DNA of 64,000 nt from assembly GCF_000153125.2 (NCBI RefSeq), contig NZ_CM002299.1, positions 1,116,809 to 1,180,808 of the forward strand, read 5' to 3'. Positions 45,364-54,995 of this stretch are shown here, piece after piece; position 1 is the first letter of the stretch; each line of letters begins with the position of its first letter. A program made the position numbers and the translations under genes. Source of the stretch: Congregibacter litoralis KT71. GTDB taxonomy: Bacteria > Pseudomonadota > Gammaproteobacteria > Pseudomonadales > Halieaceae. The notes under the pieces are model-generated. The model ran no database searches, was not told the origin of the DNA, and saw only the letters and a list, made by a program, of their open reading frames with translations.

Positions 45364-46398
45364 TTGGGTCGTGAGCTGACAGAGCGATCAGAAACCTTGT
45401 TAAAAACCCTGGTTGCGATGCATATCCGCGATGGCAGTCCCGTGGGATCCCAGACGCTGCGGGAAGAGGCCGGTCTGTCGGTGAGCCCGGCCACGGTCCG
45501 CAACGTGATGTCAGATCTTGAGGAGCGCGGTTTCCTCCACTCGCCCCACACCTCCGCCGGGCGTGTGCCCACCGCCCAGGGTTACCGGTTTTTTGTGGAC
45601 AGCCTCCTGCAGGTTACGGATGAGCCGGATCCCAGCGCCTTTGATTCCATCCGTAAAGAACTCAATCCCGATCGCAACACCGCTGATCTGGTGCAGTCGG
45701 CATCTACCATGTTGTCCTCAATCACCTCCCAGGCCGGCGTGGTCACCGTGCCAAAGCCCACACAGCAACCCCTGCGGCAGGTGGAGTTTTTACCGCTGTC
45801 GGGGGATCGCGTGCTGGTGATTCTGGTAATCAATCAGCGGGAAGTGCAGAACCGTATTATTCACACCCAGCGTGTGTTTTCCGATGAGGAGCTTCGCGCC
45901 GCGGCGGCGCAAATCAATCAGCGCTATGCCGGCCAGGCTCTTGCAGATGTGCAGGAACGGGTAGAGCAGGAGCTTCTGTCGGCGCGAAACTCGCTGGACA
46001 ATTATCTCTCAGCGACCCTGGATCTGGCGCAGCAGGCGCTGGCGGAGGAGGCTCGCCCATCCGATTATCTGATCGTGGGCGAATCCCGACTGCTGGAGGG
46101 GGCAAGCCCCGAGGAGCTTGCGCGTCTTCGGGAACTGTTTTCGACCCTGGAGAGCAAACGGGATCTGTCCCATCTCCTGGAGCGCTGCTCGGAAGCCGAT
46201 GGCGTCAAAATCTTCATTGGTGAGGAAGCGGGCTCGCAGATTTTCGGTGATTACTCCCTGATCACCGCGCCCTACGGCGATGGGGCGCGTTCCCTGGGGG
46301 TCCTGGGCGTGATCGGGCCCACACGCATGGCCTATGACCGGGTGATTCCTATCGTCGATGTGACCTCCAGGATGTTGAGCGCCGCCCTGGGCCAATAG
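45364..46398 (+). CDS. hrcA: Heat-inducible transcription repressor HrcA
   Basis: 344 aa from the TTG at 45364, which follows AGGAGA and begins LGRELTERSETLLKTLVAMHIRDGSPVGSQTL, the HrcA winged helix. HSPHTSAGRVPTAQGYRFFVDSLL and YGDGARSLGVLGVIGPTRMAYDRVIPIVD confirm the family. HrcA represses chaperone genes at CIRCE sites (TTAGCACTC-N9-GAGTGCTAA). I saw no CIRCE in the leader regions of this block, so its targets may be elsewhere, for example groESL. Confidence 0.92.
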   Translation: MGRELTERSETLLKTLVAMHIRDGSPVGSQTLREEAGLSVSPATVRNVMSDLEERGFLHSPHTSAGRVPTAQGYRFFVDSLLQVTDEPDPSAFDSIRKELNPDRNTADLVQSASTMLSSITSQAGVVTVPKPTQQPLRQVEFLPLSGDRVLVILVINQREVQNRIIHTQRVFSDEELRAAAAQINQRYAGQALADVQERVEQELLSARNSLDNYLSATLDLAQQALAEEARPSDYLIVGESRLLEGASPEELARLRELFSTLESKRDLSHLLERCSEADGVKIFIGEEAGSQIFGDYSLITAPYGDGARSLGVLGVIGPTRMAYDRVIPIVDVTSRMLSAALGQ

Positions 46399-46479
46399 GC
46401 GGGTCAGAGGGCAATCCCCCCCGACCTGACCCCCGATTTGCGCCGGCCGCATCCGCGAGGCAGTTTTTGGCTCTCTCGC

Positions 46480-46505
46480 CTTGTAATTTCGCGCTCTGCC
46501 CCCAT
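46480..46505 (+). promoter_or_regulatory. Sigma-32-like promoter of grpE
   Basis: CTTGTA and CCCCAT are separated by 14 bases, against the heat-shock consensus CTTGAA-N11/15-CCCCAT. The pair lies 77 bases before the grpE start. Confidence 0.65.
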
Positions 46506-46581
46506 CTCCGCTGAAACACAGCCATCGCCGTCGAGTTTGCGGGGATGCTCGCCTTTTCAATCAGAACACCAGGAGATCACG

Positions 46582-47193
46582 GTGGCGGAAGATAAACGCG
46601 ATGAGGAGCCGCTTGCGGATGCAGCGGAAGAGTCGATGACAGACGATCAGGGGCCAGAAACCACAGAAACCGACGATGCTGCTGATGTCAGCGAGGGCGG
46701 TGGGTCTGATGCCGAGCTCTCTTTGGAGGATCAGCTCGAAAAGCTTCAGGAGGAGGTGGGCCTGGCCCGGGATCAGGCACTGCGAGCCCAGGCCGAGGCA
46801 CAGAACGCCCAGCGTCGTGCTGATCAGGACGTGGAGAAGGCGCGTAAGTTTGCCCTTGAGCGGTTTTGCAGCGAGCTTTTACCGGTGGTCGATAACCTGG
46901 AGCGGGCGCTGGACGCCATCAACGGTGACGATCCGGCCCTGAGCTCCATCGCCGAAGGGGTGGATCTGACCCTCAAGAGTTTCGTGGGAGCCCTCGGCAA
47001 GTTCCAGATCGTGCAGCTGGACCCCGCGGGAGAGCCCTTTGATCCCCAGCTTCACCAGGCCATGAGCATGATCGAAAACCCCGACGCCGAGCCCAATACG
47101 GTTCTTACCGTGATGCAGAAAGGCTACACCCTCAACGGGCGCCTGGTGCGCCCGGCCATGGTGATGGTCAGCAAGGCGCCTGCAGCGGAATAG
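46582..47193 (+). CDS. grpE: Nucleotide exchange factor GrpE
   Basis: 203 aa from the GTG at 46582, directly after AGGAGATCAC. The N-terminus is acidic and disordered (about residues 1-45), followed by a coiled-coil (LEDQLEKLQEEVGLARDQAL) and the conserved FALERFCSELLPVVDNLERAL and MQKGYTLNGRLVRPAMVMVSK. GrpE releases ADP from DnaK. Upstream in-frame ATGs have no site. Confidence 0.94.
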   Translation: MAEDKRDEEPLADAAEESMTDDQGPETTETDDAADVSEGGGSDAELSLEDQLEKLQEEVGLARDQALRAQAEAQNAQRRADQDVEKARKFALERFCSELLPVVDNLERALDAINGDDPALSSIAEGVDLTLKSFVGALGKFQIVQLDPAGEPFDPQLHQAMSMIENPDAEPNTVLTVMQKGYTLNGRLVRPAMVMVSKAPAAE

Positions 47194-47220
47194 GCAGGTC
47201 GGGAAATGTCACGCAGGGCT

Positions 47221-47248
47221 CTTGAAATACACCGCTGCGGACCCACAT
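47221..47248 (+). promoter_or_regulatory. Sigma-32-like promoter of dnaK
   Basis: CTTGAA (47221-47226) is a perfect heat-shock -35, followed after 15 bases by CCCACAT, close to CCCCAT. It sits 68 bases before the dnaK ATG. Confidence 0.6.
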
Positions 47249-47315
47249 ATACAACAGAATTTATTGCAACGGCGGCATCCGGACATGCAGATGCCGGCAA
47301 GCCAGGAGAAATGAC

Positions 47316-49250
47316 ATGGGCAAGATAATCGGAATTGACCTGGGAACCACGAACTCGTGCGTTTCCGTACTTGAAGGCGGTAAGCCTCGCGTGATCGAAA
47401 ACGCTGAGGGCGACCGCACCACGCCATCTATTGTGAGTTACACCGACGATGGCGAAATTCTTGTTGGCCAGAGTGCGAAGCGCCAGGCCGTCACGAATCC
47501 ACACAACACGCTGTATGCCGTGAAGCGTCTCATCGGGCGCAAGTTTACTGATGATGTCGTCCAGAAAGACATCTCCATGGTCCCCTACAAGATTGTGGCC
47601 GCCGATAACGGCGACGCATGGGTGGAGGCCAAGGGCGAGAAAATGGCACCGCCGCAGGTGTCTGCCGAAGTACTGCGCAAGATGAAGAAGACGGCCGAAG
47701 AGTTCCTGGGTGAGCCCGTGACCGAGGCGGTGATTACCGTGCCGGCGTACTTCAACGATTCCCAGCGTCAGGCAACAAAAGATGCGGGCAAGATCGCCGG
47801 TCTGGATGTTAAGCGCATCATCAATGAGCCCACCGCGGCGGCCCTCGCTTACGGTATGGACAAGGCAAAGGGCGATCACACCATTGCGGTTTATGACCTC
47901 GGCGGCGGTACCTTTGATATCTCCATTATCGAAATTGCCGAGGTCGACGGTGAGCATCAGTTTGAGGTGCTGTCCACCAATGGTGACACCTTCCTGGGCG
48001 GTGAAGACTTCGATATGCGTCTCATCGAATACCTCGCGGACCAGTTCAAGTCCGAGAATGGCATTGATCTGCATAACGATCCTCTCGCCCTCCAGCGTCT
48101 GAAGGAAGCGGCGGAAAAAGCCAAGATCGAGCTGTCGCACTCCGAGCAGACGGAAGTTAACCTGCCGTACATCACAGCGGATGCAACGGGTCCCAAGCAC
48201 CTGGTAGTCAAGCTGAGCCGTTCAAAGCTGGAGTCTCTGGTGGAAGAGCTGGTTACGCGCTCCATGGAGCCGCTGAAGATGGCGCTCAAGGATGCGGACC
48301 TGTCTCCCAGCGAAATCGACGATGTGATTCTCGTGGGCGGTCAGACACGTATGCCGCTGGTGCAGCGCAAAGTCGCTGAGTTCTTTGGCAAGGATCCCCG
48401 TCGGGATGTAAACCCTGACGAGGCCGTAGCCATGGGCGCTTCTATCCAGGGTGCCGTTCTCGCCGGTGATGTGAAAGACGTGCTGCTCCTGGATGTGACG
48501 CCCCTGACCCTGGGCATTGAGACCATGGGTGGTGTCGCGACGCCGCTCATCGAGAAGAACACGACGATTCCCACGAAGAAATCGCAGATTTTCTCCACGG
48601 CGGAAGACAACCAGACTGCGGTAACCATTCACGTCGTCCAGGGCGAGCGCAAGCAGGCGACCCAGAACAAGTCTCTGGGACGTTTTGATCTTGCGGACAT
48701 TCCTCCGGCACAGCGGGGTATGCCGCAGATCGAAGTGACCTTTGATCTGGATGCGAACGGTATTCTCAACGTGTCTGCGAAGGACAAGGCCACGGGCAAA
48801 GAGCAGTCGATCCGCATTACGGCCTCCGGTGGTCTGTCGGATGACGAGATCGAGGCTATGGTGGCCGATGCCGAGGCTAACGCCGAAGCTGACAAGCAGT
48901 TCGAGGAGCTGATCTCCGCGCGGAACACCTGCGAAGGTCTGGTAAACGCGGCCAAGAAAACGCTTGAGGAAGCGGGCGAGCACGCCAGCGACGACGAGAA
49001 GTCGGCCATCGAGGCGGCTATTTCCGAAGCGGAAGAAGTGGTCAAGGGTGACGATAAGGACGCCATCGATGCTGCTGCGACGAAGCTGACCGAGGCAACG
49101 GGCCCTGTGGCACAGAAGATGTACGCGGCGCAGGCGGAAGCAGCACAGGCAGAGGGTGGCGCTGATGGCGCTGCGGACGCTGGTAATGATTCCGGTGCCG
49201 ATGACGCGGTAGACGCTGAATTTGAAGAAGTCAGCGACGACAAGAAGTAA
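47316..49250 (+). CDS. dnaK: Chaperone protein DnaK (Hsp70)
   Basis: 644 aa. [17 protein letters not shown] opens the ATPase domain, with [15 protein letters not shown] and [11 protein letters not shown] further on. The substrate domain has [17 protein letters not shown], and the Ala/Glu-rich lid ends in [10 protein letters not shown]. Length is normal. With DnaJ and GrpE it folds and rescues proteins in the cytoplasm. A good site (AGGAGA) precedes the ATG. Confidence 0.98.
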   Translation: MGKIIGIDLGTTNSCVSVLEGGKPRVIENAEGDRTTPSIVSYTDDGEILVGQSAKRQAVTNPHNTLYAVKRLIGRKFTDDVVQKDISMVPYKIVAADNGDAWVEAKGEKMAPPQVSAEVLRKMKKTAEEFLGEPVTEAVITVPAYFNDSQRQATKDAGKIAGLDVKRIINEPTAAALAYGMDKAKGDHTIAVYDLGGGTFDISIIEIAEVDGEHQFEVLSTNGDTFLGGEDFDMRLIEYLADQFKSENGIDLHNDPLALQRLKEAAEKAKIELSHSEQTEVNLPYITADATGPKHLVVKLSRSKLESLVEELVTRSMEPLKMALKDADLSPSEIDDVILVGGQTRMPLVQRKVAEFFGKDPRRDVNPDEAVAMGASIQGAVLAGDVKDVLLLDVTPLTLGIETMGGVATPLIEKNTTIPTKKSQIFSTAEDNQTAVTIHVVQGERKQATQNKSLGRFDLADIPPAQRGMPQIEVTFDLDANGILNVSAKDKATGKEQSIRITASGGLSDDEIEAMVADAEANAEADKQFEELISARNTCEGLVNAAKKTLEEAGEHASDDEKSAIEAAISEAEEVVKGDDKDAIDAAATKLTEATGPVAQKMYAAQAEAAQAEGGADGAADAGNDSGADDAVDAEFEEVSDDKK

Positions 49251-49260
49251 ACTTGCCGCT

Positions 49261-49296
49261 CCGGCGCTGCAGAAGAGTCATCTTTTGTAGCGCCGG
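49261..49296 (+). promoter_or_regulatory. Hairpin in dnaK-dnaJ gap
   Basis: CCGGCGCT and AGCGCCGG form a perfect 8-bp stem with a 20-base loop, 10 bases after the dnaK stop. The bases after it are only mildly T-rich. It could be a partial terminator or 3'-end stabiliser that lowers dnaJ relative to dnaK. Confidence 0.5.
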
Positions 49297-49376
49297 ATTG
49301 TTGTTGAGATGTGACGCGGGACGTAAGAGCCCGCGTTGTCGATTTAGGAAGGGGTGCGGCCTGACCGCAGAGTATT

Positions 49377-50507
49377 ATGTCAAAACGCGACTACTATGAA
49401 GTCCTCGGCGTTAGCCGCAGCGACGACGAAAAGGACATCAAGAAAGCCTATCGCCGGGTCGCGATGAAATATCATCCGGATCGTAATCCCGATGATCCCA
49501 AGGCCGATGAGAAGTTCAAGGAAGCCTCAGAGGCTTACGAAGTTCTCAGCGATAGCCAGAAGCGAGCGGCTTATGATCAGTATGGGCACGCGGGCGTCGA
49601 GGGCCAGATGGGCGGCGGTTTTGGCGGGGGCGCCGGTAATTTCTCTGATATTTTTGGCGACGTTTTCGGCGATATCTTTGGCGGTGGTGGCGGCCGCGGA
49701 CGCGGTGGCGCTCAGCGCGGCTCCGATCTGCGCTACACCCTGGATATCTCTCTGGAAGATGCGGTCCGGGGCACGACGGTACAAATCAGGGTTCCGACCC
49801 TCGCGGCCTGTTCCACCTGTGATGGCAGCGGGGCCCGCAAGGGCAGCAGCCCCACTACCTGTGGCACCTGCGGGGGTGCCGGTCAGGTGCGCATGCAGCA
49901 GGGTTTTTTTCAGGTACAGCAAACCTGTCCCACCTGTCGCGGGCGTGGGAGCACAATTTCCGACCCCTGTACCTCCTGCCGCGGACAGGGCAGGGTAGAG
50001 AAAACCAAGAAACTGTCGGTCAAAGTCCCCCCGGGCGTAGATACGGGTGATCGTATTCGCCTCGGCGGCGAGGGCGAAGCGGGTGCCGAGGGCGGTCCTC
50101 CCGGTGACCTGTTTGTACAGATGTCCGTGAAACAGCACCCCATCTTCGAACGCGATGGTAAGCATCTTTACTGCGAGGTTCCCATCACCTTTGCGGATGC
50201 GGCCCTCGGTGGGGAGTTGGAGGTGCCAACTCTGGATGGTCGGGTCAAGCTGAAAATCCCGGCAGAGACGCAAACCGGTAAGCTTTTCCGGCTCCGGGGT
50301 AAGGGCGTGCAACCGGTGCGCGGCGGCGGCGTCGGCGACCTGCTGTGCCGGGCGGTCATCGAAACACCGGTTAACTTGAACAAGCGTCAAAAAGAGCTTC
50401 TCGAGGAGTTGCAGACCAGTATGGGAGAGGGTGGTCACGCCCACAGCCCCCGGCAAAAGAGCTGGTTTGATGGGGTGAAAAACTTTTTTGATGAGCTCAA
50501 GCCGTGA
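49377..50507 (+). CDS. dnaJ: Co-chaperone DnaJ (Hsp40)
   Basis: 376 aa. J domain (residues 1-70) with the HPD motif, a Gly/Phe-rich region (about 75-115), and four zinc repeats ([32 protein letters not shown]). The C-terminal substrate domains follow. It delivers clients to DnaK. Its last 4 bases overlap dapB. Confidence 0.97.
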   Translation: MSKRDYYEVLGVSRSDDEKDIKKAYRRVAMKYHPDRNPDDPKADEKFKEASEAYEVLSDSQKRAAYDQYGHAGVEGQMGGGFGGGAGNFSDIFGDVFGDIFGGGGGRGRGGAQRGSDLRYTLDISLEDAVRGTTVQIRVPTLAACSTCDGSGARKGSSPTTCGTCGGAGQVRMQQGFFQVQQTCPTCRGRGSTISDPCTSCRGQGRVEKTKKLSVKVPPGVDTGDRIRLGGEGEAGAEGGPPGDLFVQMSVKQHPIFERDGKHLYCEVPITFADAALGGELEVPTLDGRVKLKIPAETQTGKLFRLRGKGVQPVRGGGVGDLLCRAVIETPVNLNKRQKELLEELQTSMGEGGHAHSPRQKSWFDGVKNFFDELKP

Positions 50508-51292
50508 GTATTCGCGTTGCCATCGCGGGCGGGAATGGCCGCATGGGCCGCACCCTGATCGAATTGATCGCGGCTAGCGATGAGCTTGTTCTGACGGCAG
50601 TAACCCTGGCTCCCGAAGAGAGCGTGCCACAACCTTCACCCGCCGCAGAGGCGTTGTACACCCATGATATCGATGCAGCCCTTGAGGCCGCGGATGTGCT
50701 TGTAGACTTCACGACGCCGGCCACCACCGGCCAGCATGGCGCTGCCTGTGCCTCTGCTGGCGTCAGCTGGGTCCTTGGGACCACGGGACTCGATGAGGCT
50801 CAGCAGGCCGCTGTCGCCGCGGCGGCGCAAAAGGTTGCGATCTGTCAGTCAGCGAATTTCAGTACCGGCGTCAATTTGATGCTGCGACTGGTAGAGCTCG
50901 CGAGTCGGGCCAGTGATAGCGATACCGATCTGGAAGTGATCGAGGCTCACCATCGTCACAAGGTCGACGCGCCGTCCGGTACCGCGCTTGCTATTGGCAA
51001 GGCGATGGCCGCGGGCCGCGATGTGCAGTTGGATGAGCAGGCGGTGATGAGTCGGGAAGGAATCACCGGAGCGCGTGTTAACGGCACCATCGGTTTTGCC
51101 ACTATTCGCGGCGGTGACATAGTGGGCGACCATACGGCGCTGTTTGCCAGTGAGGGCGAGCGCCTGGAAATTACTCATCGCGCCGGAACCCGCCAGGCCT
51201 TTGCGCGCGGTGCCTGTCGTGCGGCCGTCTGGCTCGCTGGCAAAGGTGCCGGACTTTACGATATGCAGGATGTCCTGCAACTGAGGGAATAG
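50504..51292 (+). CDS. dapB: 4-hydroxy-tetrahydrodipicolinate reductase
   Basis: 262 aa; GTG start overlapping dna[21 protein letters not shown] is the NAD(P)H-binding loop, and [24 protein letters not shown] carries the catalytic His and Lys. DapB makes tetrahydrodipicolinate for lysine and peptidoglycan. Length matches E. coli DapB. Confidence 0.96.
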   Translation: MSIRVAIAGGNGRMGRTLIELIAASDELVLTAVTLAPEESVPQPSPAAEALYTHDIDAALEAADVLVDFTTPATTGQHGAACASAGVSWVLGTTGLDEAQQAAVAAAAQKVAICQSANFSTGVNLMLRLVELASRASDSDTDLEVIEAHHRHKVDAPSGTALAIGKAMAAGRDVQLDEQAVMSREGITGARVNGTIGFATIRGGDIVGDHTALFASEGERLEITHRAGTRQAFARGACRAAVWLAGKGAGLYDMQDVLQLRE

Positions 51293-51301
51293 GAAAAGCT
51301 A

Positions 51302-52177
51302 ATGATCGAGGCAATGCCTGATACGCCGGAAACCATTGTCAATATCGATGAGAGTAACGCGGCACGCTATCTCATTGAGGAGTCCAGTCAGCGACCGGTC
51401 GTGATCGATTTCTGGGCCGATTGGTGTGAGCCCTGCAAAGTGCTCATGCCCCTGCTGGAAAAGCTGGCAACCGAGTATGCCGGCGGGTTTTTGTTGGCCA
51501 AGGTCAATGCCGATGATCAGCAGATGATCGCTCAGCAATTTGGTGTGCGCAGCCTCCCGACGGTGATGGTGATGCGCGACGGACAGCCGGTAGACGGCTT
51601 TGCGGGCGCTCAATCCGAACAGGCCGTGCGAGAAATGCTGGAGAAGCATCTGCCCTCGCCCTATGACGCGGCGCTTCAGGAGGCCAACGCATTGCTTCAA
51701 TCGGGCGATGCTCCCGGCGCCGTAGCACTGCTTCGCCGCGTTTATGACGAGAGTGGACGCCGCCACGATATCGCCATGAGCCTGGTGCACGCTCTGATTG
51801 AGGCGAAGCGTCTTGATGATGCCCAGGAGCTCCTTGACGCCGTTCCCATGGTCGATCAGGACCCCCTCTATGATCAATTACTGGCTCAGCTGAATCTGGC
51901 CCGGGAAGCTTCACGGTCCCCGGAGCTGTTGGCTTTGGAGGAGCAGCTCAATGCCGACCCGGAAAATCTGGATTTATTGGAGCAGATCGCCGTGCACTAC
52001 AGCGCAGCGGGGCAGTTTCGGGATGCGCTGGAGAGCCTGCTGTTTATTCTTCGCAGTGACGTCAATCACAAGGACGGCGCCACCAAGAAAGCCCTCCTCG
52101 ATACCATTGCGTCCCTAGGGAAGGGTGACCCCCTGGCGGCTGAGTATCAGCGAAAGTTGTTCAGTCTGCTTTACTAA
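51302..52177 (+). CDS. CnoX/YbbN-like thioredoxin-TPR protein
   Basis: 291 aa. An N-terminal thioredoxin domain with the active site WCEPCK (near residue 40) is followed from about residue 120 by TPR-like helical repeats (YDAALQEANALLQSGDAPGAVALLRRVY). This is the YbbN/CnoX architecture, a chaperedoxin that protects clients from oxidation and hands them to DnaK or GroEL. E. coli CnoX has lost the second Cys (SxxC), whereas this protein keeps CxxC. It lies 9 bases after dapB in the chaperone operon, which suits the role. Confidence 0.85.
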   Translation: MIEAMPDTPETIVNIDESNAARYLIEESSQRPVVIDFWADWCEPCKVLMPLLEKLATEYAGGFLLAKVNADDQQMIAQQFGVRSLPTVMVMRDGQPVDGFAGAQSEQAVREMLEKHLPSPYDAALQEANALLQSGDAPGAVALLRRVYDESGRRHDIAMSLVHALIEAKRLDDAQELLDAVPMVDQDPLYDQLLAQLNLAREASRSPELLALEEQLNADPENLDLLEQIAVHYSAAGQFRDALESLLFILRSDVNHKDGATKKALLDTIASLGKGDPLAAEYQRKLFSLLY

Positions 52178-52539
52178 TTCAGCGACTGTCTCAGCGGCCG
52201 TTTAAGACTATCTTAACGACTGCGTCAGCGCCGAAGGGCCCTGGTCAGCAGGGATCCCCTGGACACCAGTCGCTGGCACGGGCGCGGCAAGCTCCGCGCT
52301 TCTACCCCTCCTCACCCGTCTTCAGTCCCTCTTGGTTTTATTTTGCAGCCCTGAGCGCCGGTTTTTTGGGGCGTTAATCAAATGACTTTGCAAGCTTGTA
52401 CCGCGTCTTAAAGGACGCTAGAGTACTGGCGCTAGGAAAAACATACTCCAAATTCAAAACCACGGAAATTCAGGGAATGTCCCAGGTTTCCGTGAGTCAA
52501 TTCCGGCCCCGCAAGGCCAAGCAACAGGAGAGCAAAACT
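52178..52539. other. 362-base gap without a gene
   Basis: This separates the chaperone block from the acyl-CoA dehydrogenase pair and presumably holds their promoter. It has short imperfect repeats (CAGCGACTGTCTCAGCGG and GACTGCGTCAGCGCC). The right half is open in frame with the dehydrogenase but has no family similarity. No clear terminator, RNA or operator was seen. Confidence 0.5.
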
Positions 52540-53718
52540 GTGGATACCAGTTTTTCAGCCGAGGAACTCGCCTTCCGCGATGAAGTCCGGGCGTTTTTTG
52601 ATGAGGCTTACACCGACGATTTGCGTGCCCGCATGGGTGACAGCAAACAGTATCGTGAAGCGATAGTTGAGTGGCAGAAGAAGCTGAATGAAAAGGGCTG
52701 GGTTGCTCCGGGTTGGCCCGTGGAATACGGCGGTACGGGCTGGACGCCCACACAGAAGTTCATCTACGAGTCCGAGCGCTCGGCGCGGGGTATTCGCGAC
52801 GTGGTGCCCTTTGGTTTGAGCATGGTCGCTCCGGTCATCTACACCTTTGGTAACGAAGAGCAAAAACAGCGCTTTCTGCCACGTATCCTGAACAGCGACG
52901 ACTGGTGGTGCCAGGGTTACTCCGAGCCGGGCGCCGGATCTGATCTGGCGTCGCTTAAAACCAAGGCGGAGCTGGATGGCGATCACTACGTAGTAAACGG
53001 CGCGAAGATCTGGACGACCTACGCGCAGCATGCGGACTGGATTTTCTGCCTCGTTCGAACAAGCAGCGAAGGCAAAAAGCAGCATGGCATCAGCTTCCTG
53101 CTCATCGACATGAAGTCCGAGGGCATCAAGGTCAATCCCATTGAGTCCATCGACAATCATCACAGTCTGAATGAAGTTGAATTCAACAATGTTCGCGTTC
53201 CCGTGGAGAATCTTATCGGTGAGCAGGACAAGGGCTGGACGTACGCCAAGGCGCTTTTGGCCCATGAGCGCACCGGTATTGCGGGCGTGGCTGATTCCAA
53301 GCGTGCGCTGCGCGAGGTACGTCAGCTGGCCGAGGCCGAGGTAAATGGCGGCAAGGCGCTCATTGACGATCCCCTCTTTCAGAAGCGTTTGTCGGATATC
53401 GAGATTGAGCTTATGGCCCTCGAGTTCACGGACCTTCGCGTCCTTGCGTCCGTGGCTGCGGGCGGCGCTCCCGGTGCCGAGTCTTCGTTGCTGAAGATTA
53501 AGGGTACGGAGATCCAGCAGCAGGTACAGGAGCTGCGCATGGATGTCGCAGCGCATTACCAGGGCGTGCTGCCCACAGAACTCGACAGCAATGTGATCGG
53601 ACATGATTTCGGCAGTGCGGCGCGTCAAAGCTATATGTACGGTCGCGCGGCGACGGTTTATGGCGGCTCAAACGAGATCCAGAAAAACATTATTGCCAAG
53701 GCTGTGCTGGGCCTGTAA
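52540..53718 (+). CDS. Acyl-CoA dehydrogenase
   Basis: 392 aa from the GTG at 52540, which follows AGGAG; earlier in-frame codons lack similarity. The N-terminal helical domain, the flavin region (WCQGYSEPGAGSDLASLKTKA, IWTTYAQHADWIF) and the C-terminal YGRAATVYGGSNEIQKNIIAK are typical. It introduces the 2,3-double bond into an acyl-CoA, passing electrons to ETF. It forms a pair with the next dehydrogenase, an arrangement common for heteromeric or steroid side-chain enzymes (inference). Confidence 0.9.
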   Translation: MDTSFSAEELAFRDEVRAFFDEAYTDDLRARMGDSKQYREAIVEWQKKLNEKGWVAPGWPVEYGGTGWTPTQKFIYESERSARGIRDVVPFGLSMVAPVIYTFGNEEQKQRFLPRILNSDDWWCQGYSEPGAGSDLASLKTKAELDGDHYVVNGAKIWTTYAQHADWIFCLVRTSSEGKKQHGISFLLIDMKSEGIKVNPIESIDNHHSLNEVEFNNVRVPVENLIGEQDKGWTYAKALLAHERTGIAGVADSKRALREVRQLAEAEVNGGKALIDDPLFQKRLSDIEIELMALEFTDLRVLASVAAGGAPGAESSLLKIKGTEIQQQVQELRMDVAAHYQGVLPTELDSNVIGHDFGSAARQSYMYGRAATVYGGSNEIQKNIIAKAVLGL

Positions 53719-53757
53719 GGCGCCGGACTCACGCAGATAAAAGGCAGGAGATAAGTT

Positions 53758-54936
53758 ATGAATTTTGATTTTTCAGAAGAGCAGACAATGCTGCGCGACA
53801 GTGTCGCCCGTTTTGTTCAGGATGATTACGATTTCGACACCCGGCGCGGCATCGTTGCCAGCGACGAGGGCATGAGCCGTGAAGTATGGCAGACCTTTGC
53901 AGAGCTTGGCTGGCTGAGCGTGCCCTTTGCCGAAGAGCATGGCGGCTTTGGCGGCGGTCCCGTGGACCTCATGGTGATGATGGAAGAGTTTGGCAAGGGC
54001 CTCATCGTTGAGCCTTACTTTGCAACCGTCGTACTGTTCGGTGGTTTGCTGAACGCAGCCGGCAGCGATGGTCAGAAAGGGGAATACATTCCCGGCATCA
54101 TCGACGGCAGCCGCCTGGGCGCCTTCGCCTACCTCGAGCGTCAAAGCCGGTATGAGCTTGCGGATATGCTCACCACGGCAACCGCTGCCGATGATGGATA
54201 CAAGCTCAACGGTGAAAAGGTGGTTGTCAGCAATGGCATGAACGCGGATACCCTGATCGTCGCCGCGCGGACCTCCGGCGAGCAGTTTGATCGCCAGGGC
54301 ATCAGCCTGTTTATCGTCGATGCGAAGGCCGCGGGTGTCGAGCGTGTGAGCTACCGCCTCATGGATGGGCAGAACGTTGCCAATATCACTTTCAAGGATG
54401 TCAGCGTGAGTGCGGACGCACTTCTCGGAGAGCTTGATGGCGGTTACAGTGCCATGGACCAGGTCATTCAGGAAGGCATCGTTGCGCTTTGCAGCGAGGC
54501 CGTGGGACTCATGGGGCAACTCAATAGCAAGACGCTGGAGTACACCAAGACCCGCGAGCAGTTCGGCACCGCTATCAGCAACTTCCAGGCGCTCCAGCAC
54601 CGTATGGTCGATACCTTCATGTCCTACGAGCAGGCAAAGTCCATGCTTTATCGGGCTGTTTGCGCCCTGGAGAATGGCGATGAAGATTTGCGTCGCGAAT
54701 TGCATGCGCTGAAGGTGATGACGCACAAGTGTGGCAAACACATCTTTGAAGAGGCCATTCAGCTCCACGGTGGAATGGGGCTGACTGATGAGTTGGACAT
54801 CGCACATTACGCCAAGCGGCTGATGATGATAAACGCGACCTTCGGGGATCGCGATCATCACCAGACGCAATTTAATGCCCTGAGCTACGGTTCGAAGACC
54901 GCTGACAATCTTGCCAGCATGAGCGACGCGGCTTAA
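53758..54936 (+). CDS. Acyl-CoA dehydrogenase, second subunit
   Basis: 392 aa. MNFDFSEEQTMLRDSVARFVQDDY starts a normal acyl-CoA dehydrogenase, and IQLHGGMGLTDELDIAHYAKRLMMI ends it. The first half is more divergent than its neighbour: a GAFAYLERQSRYELADMLTTA segment replaces the usual flavin loop. Paired ACADs of unequal conservation often form alpha2beta2 enzymes in which only one subunit binds FAD fully. A terminator follows at once. Confidence 0.88.
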   Translation: MNFDFSEEQTMLRDSVARFVQDDYDFDTRRGIVASDEGMSREVWQTFAELGWLSVPFAEEHGGFGGGPVDLMVMMEEFGKGLIVEPYFATVVLFGGLLNAAGSDGQKGEYIPGIIDGSRLGAFAYLERQSRYELADMLTTATAADDGYKLNGEKVVVSNGMNADTLIVAARTSGEQFDRQGISLFIVDAKAAGVERVSYRLMDGQNVANITFKDVSVSADALLGELDGGYSAMDQVIQEGIVALCSEAVGLMGQLNSKTLEYTKTREQFGTAISNFQALQHRMVDTFMSYEQAKSMLYRAVCALENGDEDLRRELHALKVMTHKCGKHIFEEAIQLHGGMGLTDELDIAHYAKRLMMINATFGDRDHHQTQFNALSYGSKTADNLASMSDAA

Positions 54937-54955
54937 AGTTTGAAGCTGTTATCAG

Positions 54956-54977
54956 GCCCCCGACTGGGGGCTTTTTT
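54956..54977 (+). terminator. Rho-independent terminator after ACAD pair
   Basis: GCCCCC-GACT-GGGGGC followed by TTTTTT, 20 bases after the stop. Confidence 0.92.
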
Positions 54978-54995
54978 GTTTCTGGAGATGAGTGG

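Noticed and set aside
47124..48200. 358-residue frame antisense to dnaK
   Set aside because: A known artefact of dnaK codon bias; no independent support.
52555..54870. Long minus-strand frames opposite both acyl-CoA dehydrogenases
   Set aside because: Mirror frames of codon-biased genes; the plus-strand products are clearly conserved enzymes.
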